Assembly (NCBI GenBank): GCA_946480605.1
Contig: CAMLKW010000195.1
Coordinates: 1 to 8,597, forward strand
From: an uncultured Roseateles sp.
Lineage (GTDB): Bacteria; Pseudomonadota; Gammaproteobacteria; Burkholderiales; Burkholderiaceae
Reading direction: 5' to 3'
Length of the DNA: 8,597 nucleotides
Shown: piece after piece, positions 1 to 7,694 of the stretch
Layout: each line of letters opens with the position of its first letter
How positions within the stretch are numbered: position 1 is the first letter of the stretch
Made by a program: the position numbers and the translations under genes
Notes under the pieces: model-generated
Databases searched by the model: none
What the model was told of the DNA's origin: nothing
What the model saw: the letters and a program-made list of their open reading frames with translations, nothing else

Positions 1-633
1 GAAATCAACCTGCCCGGCATCAACCAGGTCAACGTCAACGACAAGGCCGGGCTGAACTTCTCGGCGGCGCTGAAGTCCTTCCTGCGCCAGGATCCGGACA
101 TCATCATGGTGGGCGAGATCCGCGACCTGGAGACGGCCGACATCGCCATCAAGGCGGCGCAGACGGGCCACATGGTCATGTCCACGCTGCACACCAACGA
201 TGCGCCCAAGACGCTGACCCGGCTGCTGAACATGGGCGTCGCGCCGTTCAACATCGCGTCCAGCGTGCTGCTGATCACCGCCCAGCGACTGGTGCGCCGC
301 CTGTGCGAGAACTGCAAGGCGCCGGCCGACTATCCCCGCGATGCGCTGATCAAGGCCGGCTTCGTCGAGGAAGACTTCGACGGCAGTTGGAAGCCCTACC
401 GCGCGGTGGGCTGCAACAACTGCACAAATGGTTACCGAGGCCGTGTGGGCCTTTACCAAGTGATGCCCATCACGGAGGACATCCAGCGCATCATCCTGGC
501 CGAGGGAACGGCGATGGACATCGCCGAGCAGGCCAGGAAGGAAGGCGTGCGTGACCTGCGCCAGTCGGGCCTGGTCAAGGTGCGCATCGGCGTCACGACG
601 CTGGAAGAAGTCCTGTCGGCCACCAACGAATAA
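1..633 (+). CDS. pilB: Type IV pilus assembly ATPase PilB, C-terminal part (5' end outside window)
   Basis: Cytoplasmic hexameric ATPase that powers pilus extension by acting on the PilC platform. Frame 1 is open from base 1, so the gene enters from the left; 210 residues to a TAA stop are visible, roughly the last two-fifths of a protein of usual length. Visible in order: the Walker B region at residues 31-42 ([12 protein letters not shown]), the His box at 55-67 ([13 protein letters not shown]), and the zinc-binding tetracysteine set C102/C105 and C138/C141 (CENC, CNNC) followed by [12 protein letters not shown]. The Walker A loop must lie upstream of the window. pilC follows after 20 bases and pilD after that, which favours PilB over the homologous type II secretion ATPase GspE or the retraction ATPase PilT (PilT lacks the tetracysteine element). 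The ATG at 106 is internal, not the start. Confidence 0.95.
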   Translation, partial: EINLPGINQVNVNDKAGLNFSAALKSFLRQDPDIIMVGEIRDLETADIAIKAAQTGHMVMSTLHTNDAPKTLTRLLNMGVAPFNIASSVLLITAQRLVRRLCENCKAPADYPRDALIKAGFVEEDFDGSWKPYRAVGCNNCTNGYRGRVGLYQVMPITEDIQRIILAEGTAMDIAEQARKEGVRDLRQSGLVKVRIGVTTLEEVLSATNE

Positions 634-653
634 ATCGATCGCGAGGAAACCGC

Positions 654-1877
654 ATGGCCACTGCCACCGCTGCAGCAAAAGGCGTCAAGGACTTCGTCTT
701 TGAGTGGGAAGGCAAGGACCGCAACGGCAAGATCGTCAAGGGTGAACTCCGCGCGGGCGGCGAGGCCATGGTCAGCGCCACGCTGCGCCGCCAGGGCATC
801 CTGGTCAACAAGGTCAAGAAGCGCCGCTCCAGCGGCGGCACCTCGATCAAGCAGAAGGACATCGCCGTCTTCACGCGCCAGATCGCCACGATGATGCGTG
901 CCGGCGTGCCGCTGCTGCAGTCCTTCGACATCGTGGCCCGCGGCAGCACCAACCCGCGCCTGACACGGCTGCTGAACGACATCCGCCAGGACGTCGAGAC
1001 CGGCACCAGCCTGTCCTCGGCCTTCCGCAAGCACCCGATGTATTTCGACGCCCTCTACTGCAATCTGGTCGAGGCCGGCGAAGCGGGCGGCATTCTGGAA
1101 GCCCTGCTGGACCGGCTGGCGGTCTACCAGGAGAAGACCGTCGCGATCAAGAACAAGATCAAGTCGGCGCTGACCTACCCCATCGCCGTCATGGTGGTGG
1201 CCTTCATCGTCGTCGCGGTCATCATGATCTTCGTCGTGCCGGCCTTCAAGGACGTGTTCCAGTCCTTCGGCGCCGACCTCCCGGCGCCCACGCTGATGGT
1301 CATCGCAATGTCGGAGTTCTTCGTCTCCTACTGGTGGGCCATCTTCGGCTCGCTGGGGGGAGGCATCTACTTCTTCATCCAGAGCTGGAAGCGCTCCGAG
1401 AAGATGCAAAAGCGCATGGACCGCCTGCTGCTGAAGATCCCGGTCTTCGGCGCGCTGATGTACAAGTCCGCCGTGGCGCGCTGGACACGCACGCTGTCGA
1501 CGATGTTCGCGGCCGGCGTGCCGCTGGTCGAGGCACTCGACTCCGTTGGCGGCGCGTCGGGCAATGCGGTCTTCCAGGAAGCCACCGAGCAAATCCAGCG
1601 CGACGTGTCCACCGGCGCGGCACTGACCACCTCCATGCAAACCACCGGCATCTTTCCGACCATGGTGCTGCAGATGGCCTCCATCGGCGAAGAGTCGGGC
1701 TCGCTGGACCACATGCTGGCCAAGGCCGCCGAGTTCTACGAGGACGAAGTCGACGAAGCCGTCAAGGGCCTGTCCGCGCTGATGGAGCCCATCATCATCG
1801 TCTTTCTGGGCGGCCTCATCGGCGGCATCGTCGTCGCGATGTATCTGCCGATCTTCAAGCTGGGCCAGGTCGTGTGA
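654..1877 (+). CDS. pilC: Type IV pilus inner-membrane platform protein PilC
   Basis: Polytopic inner-membrane protein that couples PilB (and PilT) ATPase action to pilin insertion or extraction. At 407 residues it has the normal family length. It shows the duplicated T2SSF/GspF architecture: a first cytoplasmic domain from about residue 70 (FTRQIATMMRAGVPLLQSF) to 170 and its repeat from about 270 (WTRTLSTMFAAGVPLVEAL) to 375; the two repeats are recognisably alike. Hydrophobic segments lie near 177-197, 222-243 and 379-400, matching the three-helix topology of the family. The start ATG is supported by GAGGA at 643-647, six bases upstream. The gene starts 20 bases after pilB and is followed by a GC-rich hairpin and then pilD. 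GspF of a type II secretion system is the alternative, but the direct pilB-pilC-pilD order argues for pili. Confidence 0.96.
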   Translation: MATATAAAKGVKDFVFEWEGKDRNGKIVKGELRAGGEAMVSATLRRQGILVNKVKKRRSSGGTSIKQKDIAVFTRQIATMMRAGVPLLQSFDIVARGSTNPRLTRLLNDIRQDVETGTSLSSAFRKHPMYFDALYCNLVEAGEAGGILEALLDRLAVYQEKTVAIKNKIKSALTYPIAVMVVAFIVVAVIMIFVVPAFKDVFQSFGADLPAPTLMVIAMSEFFVSYWWAIFGSLGGGIYFFIQSWKRSEKMQKRMDRLLLKIPVFGALMYKSAVARWTRTLSTMFAAGVPLVEALDSVGGASGNAVFQEATEQIQRDVSTGAALTTSMQTTGIFPTMVLQMASIGEESGSLDHMLAKAAEFYEDEVDEAVKGLSALMEPIIIVFLGGLIGGIVVAMYLPIFKLGQVV

Positions 1878-1885
1878 TGGACTGG

Positions 1886-1909
1886 CGCCGCGACGCCCGC
1901 GTCGCGGCG
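1886..1909 (+). other. Perfect GC-rich hairpin between pilC and pilD
   Basis: An 11-base arm CGCCGCGACGC at 1886-1896 and its exact reverse complement at 1899-1909 are separated by two C residues, nine bases after the pilC stop. As RNA this would form a strong stem of about 10 pairs with a four-base loop. No T-run follows (the next bases are GCCTGAACGTCAAAAGC), so it is not a standard intrinsic terminator. It may protect the 3' end of pilC mRNA, attenuate transcription, or be a protein site; function is inferred only. Confidence 0.6.
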
Positions 1910-1929
1910 GCCTGAACGTCAAAAGCGGT

Positions 1930-1935
1930 TAGATT
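1930..1935 (+). promoter_or_regulatory. Possible -10 element for pilD
   Basis: TAGATT matches four of six TATAAT positions and would place a start of transcription near 1942, about 27 bases before the pilD ATG. The six bases 17 positions upstream (GCGGCC, inside the hairpin region) do not resemble a -35 box. Weak call, listed because this is the only AT-leaning stretch in the gap. Confidence 0.2.
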
Positions 1936-1968
1936 CGGCGCCGCTCCCAGCCCCACAGCGCCCACATC

Positions 1969-2907
1969 ATGCCCATTGCCTCCATCGACTGGTCCGTCTG
2001 GCTCTCGCCCTGGGTGCTGGGCATCCTGGGGCTGTGCATCGGCAGCTTCCTGAACGTCGTCATCCACCGGCTGCCCCAGATGCTGGAACGGCAATGGCTG
2101 CACGAGTCCGCCGCGCAGCTCATCGACGCGCCCACGATGGCCCGCGTCGCCCAGCTGCCGCTGGCCCAGACCGAGAAGCTGGCCAAGGATGTCGATGCCT
2201 ACGGCACCCGCATCGAGGAACTGCCCCCGCTGGGCATCTCGCGCCCCCGTTCGCGCTGCCCGCATTGCGGCCACCAGCTGCGCTGGCACGAGAACCTGCC
2301 CCTGGTCGGCTGGCTGCGGCTGGGCGGCAAGTGCACCGCCTGCAAGGCACCCATTTCCGCGCGTTACCCCGTCATCGAGGCCGTGACCGGCCTGGCCTTC
2401 GCCGCGCTGTCCTGGCGCTTCGGCGCCCAGCCCACCACGCTGCTGTGGTGCGGCTTTGTGGCCGCGTTGATCGCGCTGGCGATGATCGACTGGGACACCA
2501 CGCTGCTGCCCGACAGCATCAACCAGCCGCTGTTGTGGGCCGGTCTGCTGGCCGCGCTGATGGGCTGGACCATCCCGCTGGACAAGGCCCTGATCGGCGC
2601 CGTGGCCGGCTACCTGTCGCTGTTCTGCGTGGCCTGGCTGTACGAGCGCCTGCGCGGCCAGATCGGCATGGCGCCAGGCGACTTCAAGCTGCTGGCCGCC
2701 CTGGGCGCCTGGCTGGGCTGGCCCATGCTGCTGCCCATCATCCTGGGCGCGTCCGCCGTCGGTGCCGTCGTGGGCGTGCTGATGAAGCTGACCTCCAGCC
2801 TGCGCGAAGGCCGCTACGTGCCCTTCGGCCCCTTCCTGGCCGGGGGTGGCCTGGTGGTGCTGTTCGCCGGCCCGCAGACGGTGCTGGGCTGGCTGGGCTG
2901 GGCCTGA
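1969..2907 (+). CDS. pilD: Prepilin peptidase / N-methyltransferase PilD (A24 family)
   Basis: Integral membrane aspartic protease that cleaves the leader of type IV prepilins and methylates the new N-terminal residue. The protein has 312 residues. The N-terminal GSFLNVVIHRLP signature follows the first membrane helix (about 12-30). A cytoplasmic zinc domain has C97/C100 (CPHC) and C122/C125 (CTAC). The catalytic aspartates are D174 (in MIDWDTTLLPD) and D238 (in MAPGDFKLLAALGAW); their 64-residue spacing is that of characterised family members. The GxGD motif reads APGD, so its first glycine is alanine. Several further hydrophobic helices follow. The stretch between the first helix and the zinc domain (about 37-96) is somewhat long. 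The start is fixed by an in-frame TAG at 1930 with no other ATG, GTG or TTG between; no Shine-Dalgarno is visible. coaE begins 4 bases after the stop. Confidence 0.95.
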   Translation: MPIASIDWSVWLSPWVLGILGLCIGSFLNVVIHRLPQMLERQWLHESAAQLIDAPTMARVAQLPLAQTEKLAKDVDAYGTRIEELPPLGISRPRSRCPHCGHQLRWHENLPLVGWLRLGGKCTACKAPISARYPVIEAVTGLAFAALSWRFGAQPTTLLWCGFVAALIALAMIDWDTTLLPDSINQPLLWAGLLAALMGWTIPLDKALIGAVAGYLSLFCVAWLYERLRGQIGMAPGDFKLLAALGAWLGWPMLLPIILGASAVGAVVGVLMKLTSSLREGRYVPFGPFLAGGGLVVLFAGPQTVLGWLGWA

Positions 2908-2911
2908 CCCG

Positions 2912-3517
2912 ATGAGGGTTGGGCTGACCGGCGGTATCGGCAGCGGCAAGAGCACGGTCGCCGGCTTCCTGCTTGAGGCCGGCGCCGCCATCGTGGACAC
3001 CGATGCCATCTCGCGCGCGCTGACGCTGCCCGGCGGTGCCGCCATGCCCGCCATCGCGCAGCAGTTCGGGGCCGACTTCGTCACCGCCGACGGTGCCCTG
3101 GACCGCGACCGCATGCGGGCGCTGGCGTTCTCCGACCAAGCGGCCAAGCGCCGGCTGGAGGCCATCCTGCATCCGCTGATCACGGCCGAGGCGCTGGCCC
3201 AGGCGGATGCAGCCTCCACGGCGCTGGTGGTGTTCGACGTGCCGCTGCTGGTCGAGTCGGGCCGCTGGCGCGCGCGGGTCGCCCGCGTGCTGGTGGTCGA
3301 CTGCAGCACCGAGACGCAGATCGCACGCGTGCTGCAGCGCCCCGGCTGGACGCGTGAACGCGTGGAAGGTGCGCTGGCCGCCCAGACCCGCCGAGAGGAC
3401 CGCCGCGCGACGGCCGACGCCGTCATCTTCAACGACGGACTGTCGCTGGAAGCACTCAGACGCGAGGTGGGCAGCCTGGCCGCACGCTGGGGCTGTGGAA
3501 CAATGGCCGCGCCCTGA
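2912..3517 (+). CDS. coaE: Dephospho-CoA kinase
   Basis: Cytoplasmic enzyme for the last step of coenzyme A synthesis, ATP-dependent phosphorylation of the 3'-hydroxyl of dephospho-CoA. It encodes 201 residues, close to the usual length of about 200. The P-loop GGIGSGKS is at residues 7-14, DTDAISR at 29-35, then DVPLLVESG and the C-terminal QTRREDRRATADAVIFNDG region typical of the family. The ATG at 2912 puts the P-loop at the normal distance from the N-terminus; the same frame is open further upstream (to 2846), but that would add residues overlapping pilD. There is no good Shine-Dalgarno, and the ATG lies 4 bases past the pilD stop, so translation is probably coupled to pilD. coaE next to pilD is a common arrangement in beta- and gammaproteobacteria. 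Confidence 0.96.
   Translation: MRVGLTGGIGSGKSTVAGFLLEAGAAIVDTDAISRALTLPGGAAMPAIAQQFGADFVTADGALDRDRMRALAFSDQAAKRRLEAILHPLITAEALAQADAASTALVVFDVPLLVESGRWRARVARVLVVDCSTETQIARVLQRPGWTRERVEGALAAQTRREDRRATADAVIFNDGLSLEALRREVGSLAARWGCGTMAAP
3499..3504 (+). promoter_or_regulatory. Possible -10 element for zapD inside the coaE 3' end
   Basis: AACAAT matches four of six TATAAT positions and lies 36 bases before the zapD start, an apt distance for a promoter. No -35-like hexamer is seen 17 bases upstream (CCTGGC). It could be chance in coding sequence. Confidence 0.18.
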
Positions 3518-3540
3518 TCGCAGTCCATTCCGAGGCACCT

Positions 3541-4296
3541 TTGGTCCTGTACGAGTACCCGTTCAACGAGAGCATCCGAACGATGCTTCGCCTCGAACAC
3601 CTGTTCGACCGCTTCGGCGCACTGATGGCGCGCGAGACCGCGCTGGACCACCACTTCGCGCTGGTCACGCTGTTCGAGATCCTCGACGTCGCCTCGCGCG
3701 CCGACCTGAAGAGCGACCTGCTGAAGGAGCTCGACAAGCACAAGGCCCAATTCAACAGCTATCGCGGCAGCCCCGGCCTGGACGAATCCCGGCTCGATGA
3801 AGTCGTCGCCCGCATCGACGGAGCCTTCCAGCGCCTGAACGCATTGAGCGGCAAGACCGGCGTGGCGCTGACCAGCAACGACTGGCTGATGAGCATCCGC
3901 AGCCGCATCAGCATCCCCGGCGGCACCTGCGAGTTCGACCTGCCGGCCTACTACCACTGGCAGCAACTGCTGCCGGTGCGTCGCCGCAAGGACTTGATGC
4001 AGTGGGCGCAGTCACTGATGCCGCTGGCCGAGGCCTTGCAGGTGCTGCTGGCGATGGTGCGCGACTCCGGTGCGCCGCACAAGGTGGCCGCCACCGCGGG
4101 CCAGTTCCAGCAGAGCCTGCCCGCCGGCCGCGTCTACCAGTTGCTGCGCATGCGGCTGGATCCCAGCCTGGGCCTGATCCCAGAGATCTCCGGCCACCGC
4201 CTGATGGTGTCCATCCGCCTGATGCGTCAGGACGAGGAGGGCCGGCTCAAGCTGGCCGCCGAGGACGCGGGCTTCGAGCTGACCTTGTGCGCATGA
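3541..4296 (+). CDS. zapD: Cell division protein ZapD (FtsZ-binding)
   Basis: Cytoplasmic protein that binds the FtsZ C-terminal tail and bundles protofilaments in the Z ring (family DUF1342, formerly YacF). It has 251 residues against about 247 in Escherichia coli. The N-terminus [20 protein letters not shown] is the strongly conserved family signature; the N-terminal half is helical and the C-terminal half contains the [18 protein letters not shown] segment. The start is a TTG at 3541: it places the conserved LYEYPFNE at its usual position, there is no in-frame ATG just upstream, and GAGG at 3532-3535 sits five bases before it. It follows coaE by 23 bases and overlaps yacG by the ATGA at 4293-4296, matching the conserved coaE-zapD-yacG order. 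Confidence 0.95.
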   Translation: MVLYEYPFNESIRTMLRLEHLFDRFGALMARETALDHHFALVTLFEILDVASRADLKSDLLKELDKHKAQFNSYRGSPGLDESRLDEVVARIDGAFQRLNALSGKTGVALTSNDWLMSIRSRISIPGGTCEFDLPAYYHWQQLLPVRRRKDLMQWAQSLMPLAEALQVLLAMVRDSGAPHKVAATAGQFQQSLPAGRVYQLLRMRLDPSLGLIPEISGHRLMVSIRLMRQDEEGRLKLAAEDAGFELTLCA

Positions 4297-4505
4297 GCGA
4301 CGGCAAGGCACCCAAGGAACGCATCGTCCGCTGCCCGCAATGCAGCGGCGACAGCGTGTTCGCTCCCAGCAACCGCTGGCGGCCGTTCTGCAGCGAACGC
4401 TGCCGCCAAATCGACCTGGGCGCCTGGGCCAGCGAGTCCTTCCGCGTGCCGGCCACGCCACCGCAGGATCCGGACGAATCCGGACCCGGCGAAGTCATGC
4501 ATTGA
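4293..4505 (+). CDS. yacG: DNA gyrase inhibitor YacG (small zinc protein)
   Basis: Small zinc-finger protein that in Escherichia coli binds GyrB and inhibits gyrase. It has 70 residues, close to the known 65. It shows the four zinc-ligand cysteines as CPQC near residues 14-17 and FCSERC near 32-37, followed by the [10 protein letters not shown] segment typical of the family and a short acidic, proline-rich tail. The start ATG overlaps the zapD stop as ATGA, and there is no clear Shine-Dalgarno, so translation is probably coupled to zapD. The stop TGA at 4503-4505 lies inside the 3' end of the oppositely oriented HAD gene; the two coding regions overlap by 11 bases. Confidence 0.93.
   Translation: MSDGKAPKERIVRCPQCSGDSVFAPSNRWRPFCSERCRQIDLGAWASESFRVPATPPQDPDESGPGEVMH
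4469..4484 (+). other. Small stem-loop near the end of yacG
   Basis: Two copies of TCCGGA (4469-4474 and 4479-4484), each self-complementary, flank CGAA and can pair as a 6-base stem with a four-base loop; the copies are also part of a direct repeat ATCCGGAC. No T-run follows, so it is not a standard terminator. It is the only hairpin I noticed near the convergent gene ends. Confidence 0.35.
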
Positions 4506-5115
4506 GCAGCCGGCGCGACACCAGCTCGCGCCGCGCGCTCGCGGCATCGGTGAACAAAAAGGCCTGCCAGTCGCGGGCCAGCGCCGCGTCGACGTTGGCG
4601 GGATGGTCGTCCAGGAACAGCAGCTCCTGCGGCTGGGCCTCGAAGCGCCGCTCGGCCATCGCAAAGATCTCGGCGCCGGGCTTGATCTGCTTGACCCGGC
4701 CCGAGAACAACCCGGACTCGAACCATTCATCGAGCGGGAAGGTCCGGCTCAGATGGTCGGCATAGGGTTCGGGCATGTTGGACAGAAAGTGCAGCGTGTG
4801 GCCAGCCGCCTTCAGGTCGCGGATCAGCACGACGGTGGCCGGAATGGCCATCAGCTCGTCCGGCACCGCACGCACGACGGCCTCGACCTCGCCGCGCGGC
4901 CAGCCCGTGCGTGCCGAGATGCGGCGCACCACCTCGTCGGCACCGATCAGCCCCTGGTCGAACAAGCCCCAGTCACCGCCGTAGTTCTGGAAGAACTGCG
5001 CCGCGGCACGGGCGCCCTGCTCCAGCGTCTCGATGCGCTGCGGCAGCACGCGCGCCAGGAAGCTGGCCGGATGCCAGCGGAACACCACGCCGCCGAAGTC
5101 GAAGACGATCTTCAT
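4495..5115 (-). CDS. HAD-superfamily hydrolase (YihX-like sugar-phosphatase type), function unassigned
   Basis: Predicted cytoplasmic phosphatase of the haloacid dehalogenase superfamily, subfamily IA, 206 residues. Motif I is FDFGGVVF with the presumed nucleophile D6; the usual second aspartate two residues on is glycine (G8), as in the 'DFGGV' branch. A helical cap spans about 17-90, motif II is LSNMP with S112, motif III is K145 in QIKPGAEIF, and motif IV is [14 protein letters not shown] with D169/D170. The ATG at 5113-5115 overlaps the pgi stop as ATGA and has no Shine-Dalgarno, so it is probably coupled to pgi. The nearest characterised type I can suggest is alpha-D-glucose-1-phosphatase YihX, which would fit the pgi/tal setting, but substrate cannot be read from sequence. 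Its stop lies inside the yacG 3' end. Confidence 0.85.
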   Translation of the reverse strand: MKIVFDFGGVVFRWHPASFLARVLPQRIETLEQGARAAAQFFQNYGGDWGLFDQGLIGADEVVRRISARTGWPRGEVEAVVRAVPDELMAIPATVVLIRDLKAAGHTLHFLSNMPEPYADHLSRTFPLDEWFESGLFSGRVKQIKPGAEIFAMAERRFEAQPQELLFLDDHPANVDAALARDWQAFLFTDAASARRELVSRRLLNA

Positions 5116-6734
5116 GCGGCGGTGAGCCGAGCCAGCAAGCCCGCCGTGGAGCCATCCAGGCCCGCGGTGTCGCCCGACTCCAGACGCGGCAGCAGCTGGT
5201 TGCACAGCGCCTTGCCCAGCTCCACGCCCCATTGGTCGAAGCTGTTGATGCCCCACAGCGCCCCCGTCACGAACACGCGGTGCTCGTACAGCGCGATCAG
5301 CGCGCCCAGCGAGCGCGGCGTCAGCGCGTCCAGCACCAGCGTCGTGCTCGGGCGGTTGCCGGGGAAGCTGCGATGGCGCGACAGCACGTCGCGGTCCAGC
5401 GTGGCCGACGCGGTCGGCGCCTTCTCGGTCAGCGCCTCGGCCGCCGTCTTGCCCTGCATCAGCGCCTGGCTCTGCGCGAGGCAGTTGGCCAGCAGCTTGC
5501 GGTGCTGGTCGGCGAGCTTCCCGGCCAGCTCGCCATTGGCGCCATGGTTGGGGCGCTTCACGGCGATGAACTCGACCGGGATCACGTCCGTGCCCTGGTG
5601 CAGCATCTGGAAATAGGCGTGCTGGCCGTTGGTGCCGGCCTCGCCCCAGACGACCGGCGAGGTTCCCAGCGACAGCGCATTGCCGTCCAGGTCCACGCCC
5701 TTGCCGTTGCTCTCCATCTCCAACTGCTGCAGATAGGCCGGCAGGCGGCGCAGGCCCTGGTGGTAGGGCGCGACGCTGCGGCTCGTGAAGCCGTGGAAGT
5801 TGCGATACCAGATGTCGATCAGGCCGAGCAGCACGGGCAGGTTCTGCGCCAGCGGCGTGGAAGCGAAATGCTGGTCCATCGCGTGTGCGCCGGCCAGCAG
5901 TTCGCGGAAGTTGTCGGCACCGACCGCGATGGCGATCGGCAGGCCGATGACCGACCACAGCGAGTAGCGGCCGCCTACCCAGTCCCAGAAGCCGAAGGCG
6001 GTGGCTATGCCGAACGCTGCAGCGGCGGCGGTGTTGCTGCTGGTGGCGACGAAGTGACGCGCGATGTCGGTGGCGCCGGCGGCCAGGAACCAGGCCTTGG
6101 CGGCCTGCGCGTTGGCCAGCGTCTCCTGCGTCGTGAAGGTCTTGGACGCAATGACGAACAGCGTGTGCTTCGCGTCCAGGCCGGCCAACACGGGCGCCAG
6201 GTCGTGGCCATCCACGTTGGAGACGAAATGCAGTCTCAGGTCGCGCCGCGTGAACGCCTGCAGCGCCTGCACGACCATGGCCGGGCCGAGGTCGCTGCCG
6301 CCGATGCCGATGTGCACGACGTCCGTGATCTCACCGCGCTCGCCGCGCCGCACGCTCTCGGCGAATGCCAGCATGGCGTCCAGCGAAGCCTGCACCTCGG
6401 CGTTGAACGGCGCGTCGCTGCCGGCAGGCGCGCGCAGTGCCGTGTGCAGCACCGCGCGGCCTTCGGTGTGGTTGACCGGGTCACCGCGCAGCAGCGCGTC
6501 GCGGCGGGCTTCCAGCCCGCAGTCGCGCGCCAGCTTCAGCAGCAGCACCAGCGTCGGCGCGTCGATGCGGTTCTTGGACAGGTCGGCGAAGACCTCGGGC
6601 GCCTCGAAGGACAGCGCACCGAAGCGGCCCGCATCGGTCTTGAGGGCGTCGCGGATGTCGAAGCCGCGACCACTCGCGGCGTAGTGGGCCTGCAGTTCGG
6701 CCCAGGCGGGAGAGAGGTCGCAGCGGGTCGTCAT
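5112..6734 (-). CDS. pgi: Glucose-6-phosphate isomerase
   Basis: Cytoplasmic enzyme interconverting glucose 6-phosphate and fructose 6-phosphate. It has 540 residues, near the 549 of Escherichia coli. Two SIS-type sugar-phosphate domains are indicated by HIGIGGSDLGPAMV at 141-154, SKTFTTQET at 197-205 and VGGRYSLWSVIGL at 253-264. The family signatures GEAGTNGQHAYFQMLHQGT (364-382, with the catalytic base E365 and ring-opening H379) and FDQWGVELGK (499-508, with K508) are intact. The ATG at 6732-6734 is one base past the tal stop; GAGG at 6744-6747 within tal is nine bases upstream. The reading frame stays open upstream into tal, but the family N-terminus fits this ATG. It is the middle gene of tal-pgi-HAD. 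Confidence 0.97.
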   Translation of the reverse strand: MTTRCDLSPAWAELQAHYAASGRGFDIRDALKTDAGRFGALSFEAPEVFADLSKNRIDAPTLVLLLKLARDCGLEARRDALLRGDPVNHTEGRAVLHTALRAPAGSDAPFNAEVQASLDAMLAFAESVRRGERGEITDVVHIGIGGSDLGPAMVVQALQAFTRRDLRLHFVSNVDGHDLAPVLAGLDAKHTLFVIASKTFTTQETLANAQAAKAWFLAAGATDIARHFVATSSNTAAAAAFGIATAFGFWDWVGGRYSLWSVIGLPIAIAVGADNFRELLAGAHAMDQHFASTPLAQNLPVLLGLIDIWYRNFHGFTSRSVAPYHQGLRRLPAYLQQLEMESNGKGVDLDGNALSLGTSPVVWGEAGTNGQHAYFQMLHQGTDVIPVEFIAVKRPNHGANGELAGKLADQHRKLLANCLAQSQALMQGKTAAEALTEKAPTASATLDRDVLSRHRSFPGNRPSTTLVLDALTPRSLGALIALYEHRVFVTGALWGINSFDQWGVELGKALCNQLLPRLESGDTAGLDGSTAGLLARLTAA

Positions 6735-6735
6735 G

Positions 6736-7677
6736 TCAGGCGGCCTCGATGAGCTTGTCGAGCTTGCCGGCGTCGACGGCGAACAGGCGGATGCCCTCGG
6801 CCAGCTTCTCGGTGGCCATCGCATCCTCGTTCAGCGCGAAGCGGAAGGCCGCCTCGTCCAGATGGATGGCGGGCACATTCAGCGCCTTGGCCGGGTCCAG
6901 CGCGCGCTCGAGCTTGGCGTCGGTCGCCTGCAGTTGCGCCAGCAGATCGGGGCTGATGGTCAGCAGGTCACAGCCGGCCAGCGCCTGGATCTGGCCGATG
7001 TTGCGGAAGCTCGCGCCCATCACCTCGGTCTTGATGCCGTGCTGCTTGAAGTAGCCGTAGATCTGAGACACCGACTTCACGCCGGGGTCGTTGACGCCGG
7101 CCATGCTGGCCTCGTCCCAGCTGGGGCCAGCGGCCTTCTTGTACCAGTCGTAGATGCGGCCGACGAAGGGCGAGATCAGCTGCACCTTGGCCTCGCCGCA
7201 GGCCACGGCCTGGGCGAATGCGAACAGCAGCGTCAGGTTGCAGCGGATGCCTTCGCGCTCCAGCTCCGCGGCGGCCTGGATGCCTTCCCACGTCGAGGCC
7301 AGCTTGATCAGCACGCGCTCGCGCGGGATGCCGGCGGCTTCGTACAGGCCGATGATGCGGCGCGCGCGGGACAGGCTGGCGGCCTTGTCGAAGGACAGGC
7401 GGGCATCGACCTCGGTCGACACGCGGCCCGGCACGACCTTCAGGATCTCCAGGCCGAAACGCACCAGCACGTGGTCGACGATCTCGTCCAGCGGCTTGCC
7501 GCGATGGGCTTCGACGGTCTCCTTCAGCAGCGGCGCGTAGTCGGGCGACTGCACGGCCTTCAGGATCAGCGAAGGGTTGGTCGTCGCGTCGCGCGGGGCG
7601 AACTGTGCGAGCTGCAGGAAATTGCCGGTGTCGGCAACGACGGTGGTCAGGGCTTTGAGCTGGTCGAGCTGATTCAT
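6736..7677 (-). CDS. tal: Transaldolase
   Basis: Cytoplasmic enzyme of the non-oxidative pentose phosphate pathway that moves a dihydroxyacetone unit from sedoheptulose 7-phosphate to glyceraldehyde 3-phosphate. It has 313 residues, against 317 for TalB. D16 (VVADTG), the [10 protein letters not shown] segment (29-38), E89 (STEVDARLS), the Schiff-base lysine K125 in [11 protein letters not shown] and the [13 protein letters not shown] block (169-181) correspond to the catalytic set of the TalB class. The start at 7677 gives the family N-terminus [11 protein letters not shown] and has GAGG (7684-7687) six bases upstream; in-frame ATGs at 7689 and 7737 are less likely, and 7737 lies upstream of the predicted transcription start. 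It is the first gene of the tal-pgi-HAD operon and divergent from zwf. Confidence 0.96.
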   Translation of the reverse strand: MNQLDQLKALTTVVADTGNFLQLAQFAPRDATTNPSLILKAVQSPDYAPLLKETVEAHRGKPLDEIVDHVLVRFGLEILKVVPGRVSTEVDARLSFDKAASLSRARRIIGLYEAAGIPRERVLIKLASTWEGIQAAAELEREGIRCNLTLLFAFAQAVACGEAKVQLISPFVGRIYDWYKKAAGPSWDEASMAGVNDPGVKSVSQIYGYFKQHGIKTEVMGASFRNIGQIQALAGCDLLTISPDLLAQLQATDAKLERALDPAKALNVPAIHLDEAAFRFALNEDAMATEKLAEGIRLFAVDAGKLDKLIEAA

Positions 7678-7694
7678 GGACTGCCTCATGCGGA

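Noticed and set aside
453..1922. A 489-codon minus-strand frame opposite pilB and pilC
   Set aside because: Same compositional shadow: H-, D- and R-rich translation without domain features, opposite clear coding sequence.
1855..3966. A 703-codon open frame on the minus strand across pilD, coaE and zapD
   Set aside because: It lies antisense to three well-recognised genes, its translation is low-complexity (rich in Q, G, A, R, D) with no known motif, and such frames are expected opposite genes with GC-rich third codon positions.
4469..4484. Stem-loop at the yacG end as an intrinsic terminator
   Set aside because: The stem has only six pairs and no T-run follows on either strand; kept only as a hairpin.
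4911..6752. A 613-codon plus-strand frame opposite the HAD gene and pgi
   Set aside because: The opposite strand carries a full-length Pgi with all signatures; this translation is Q/R/A-rich shadow.
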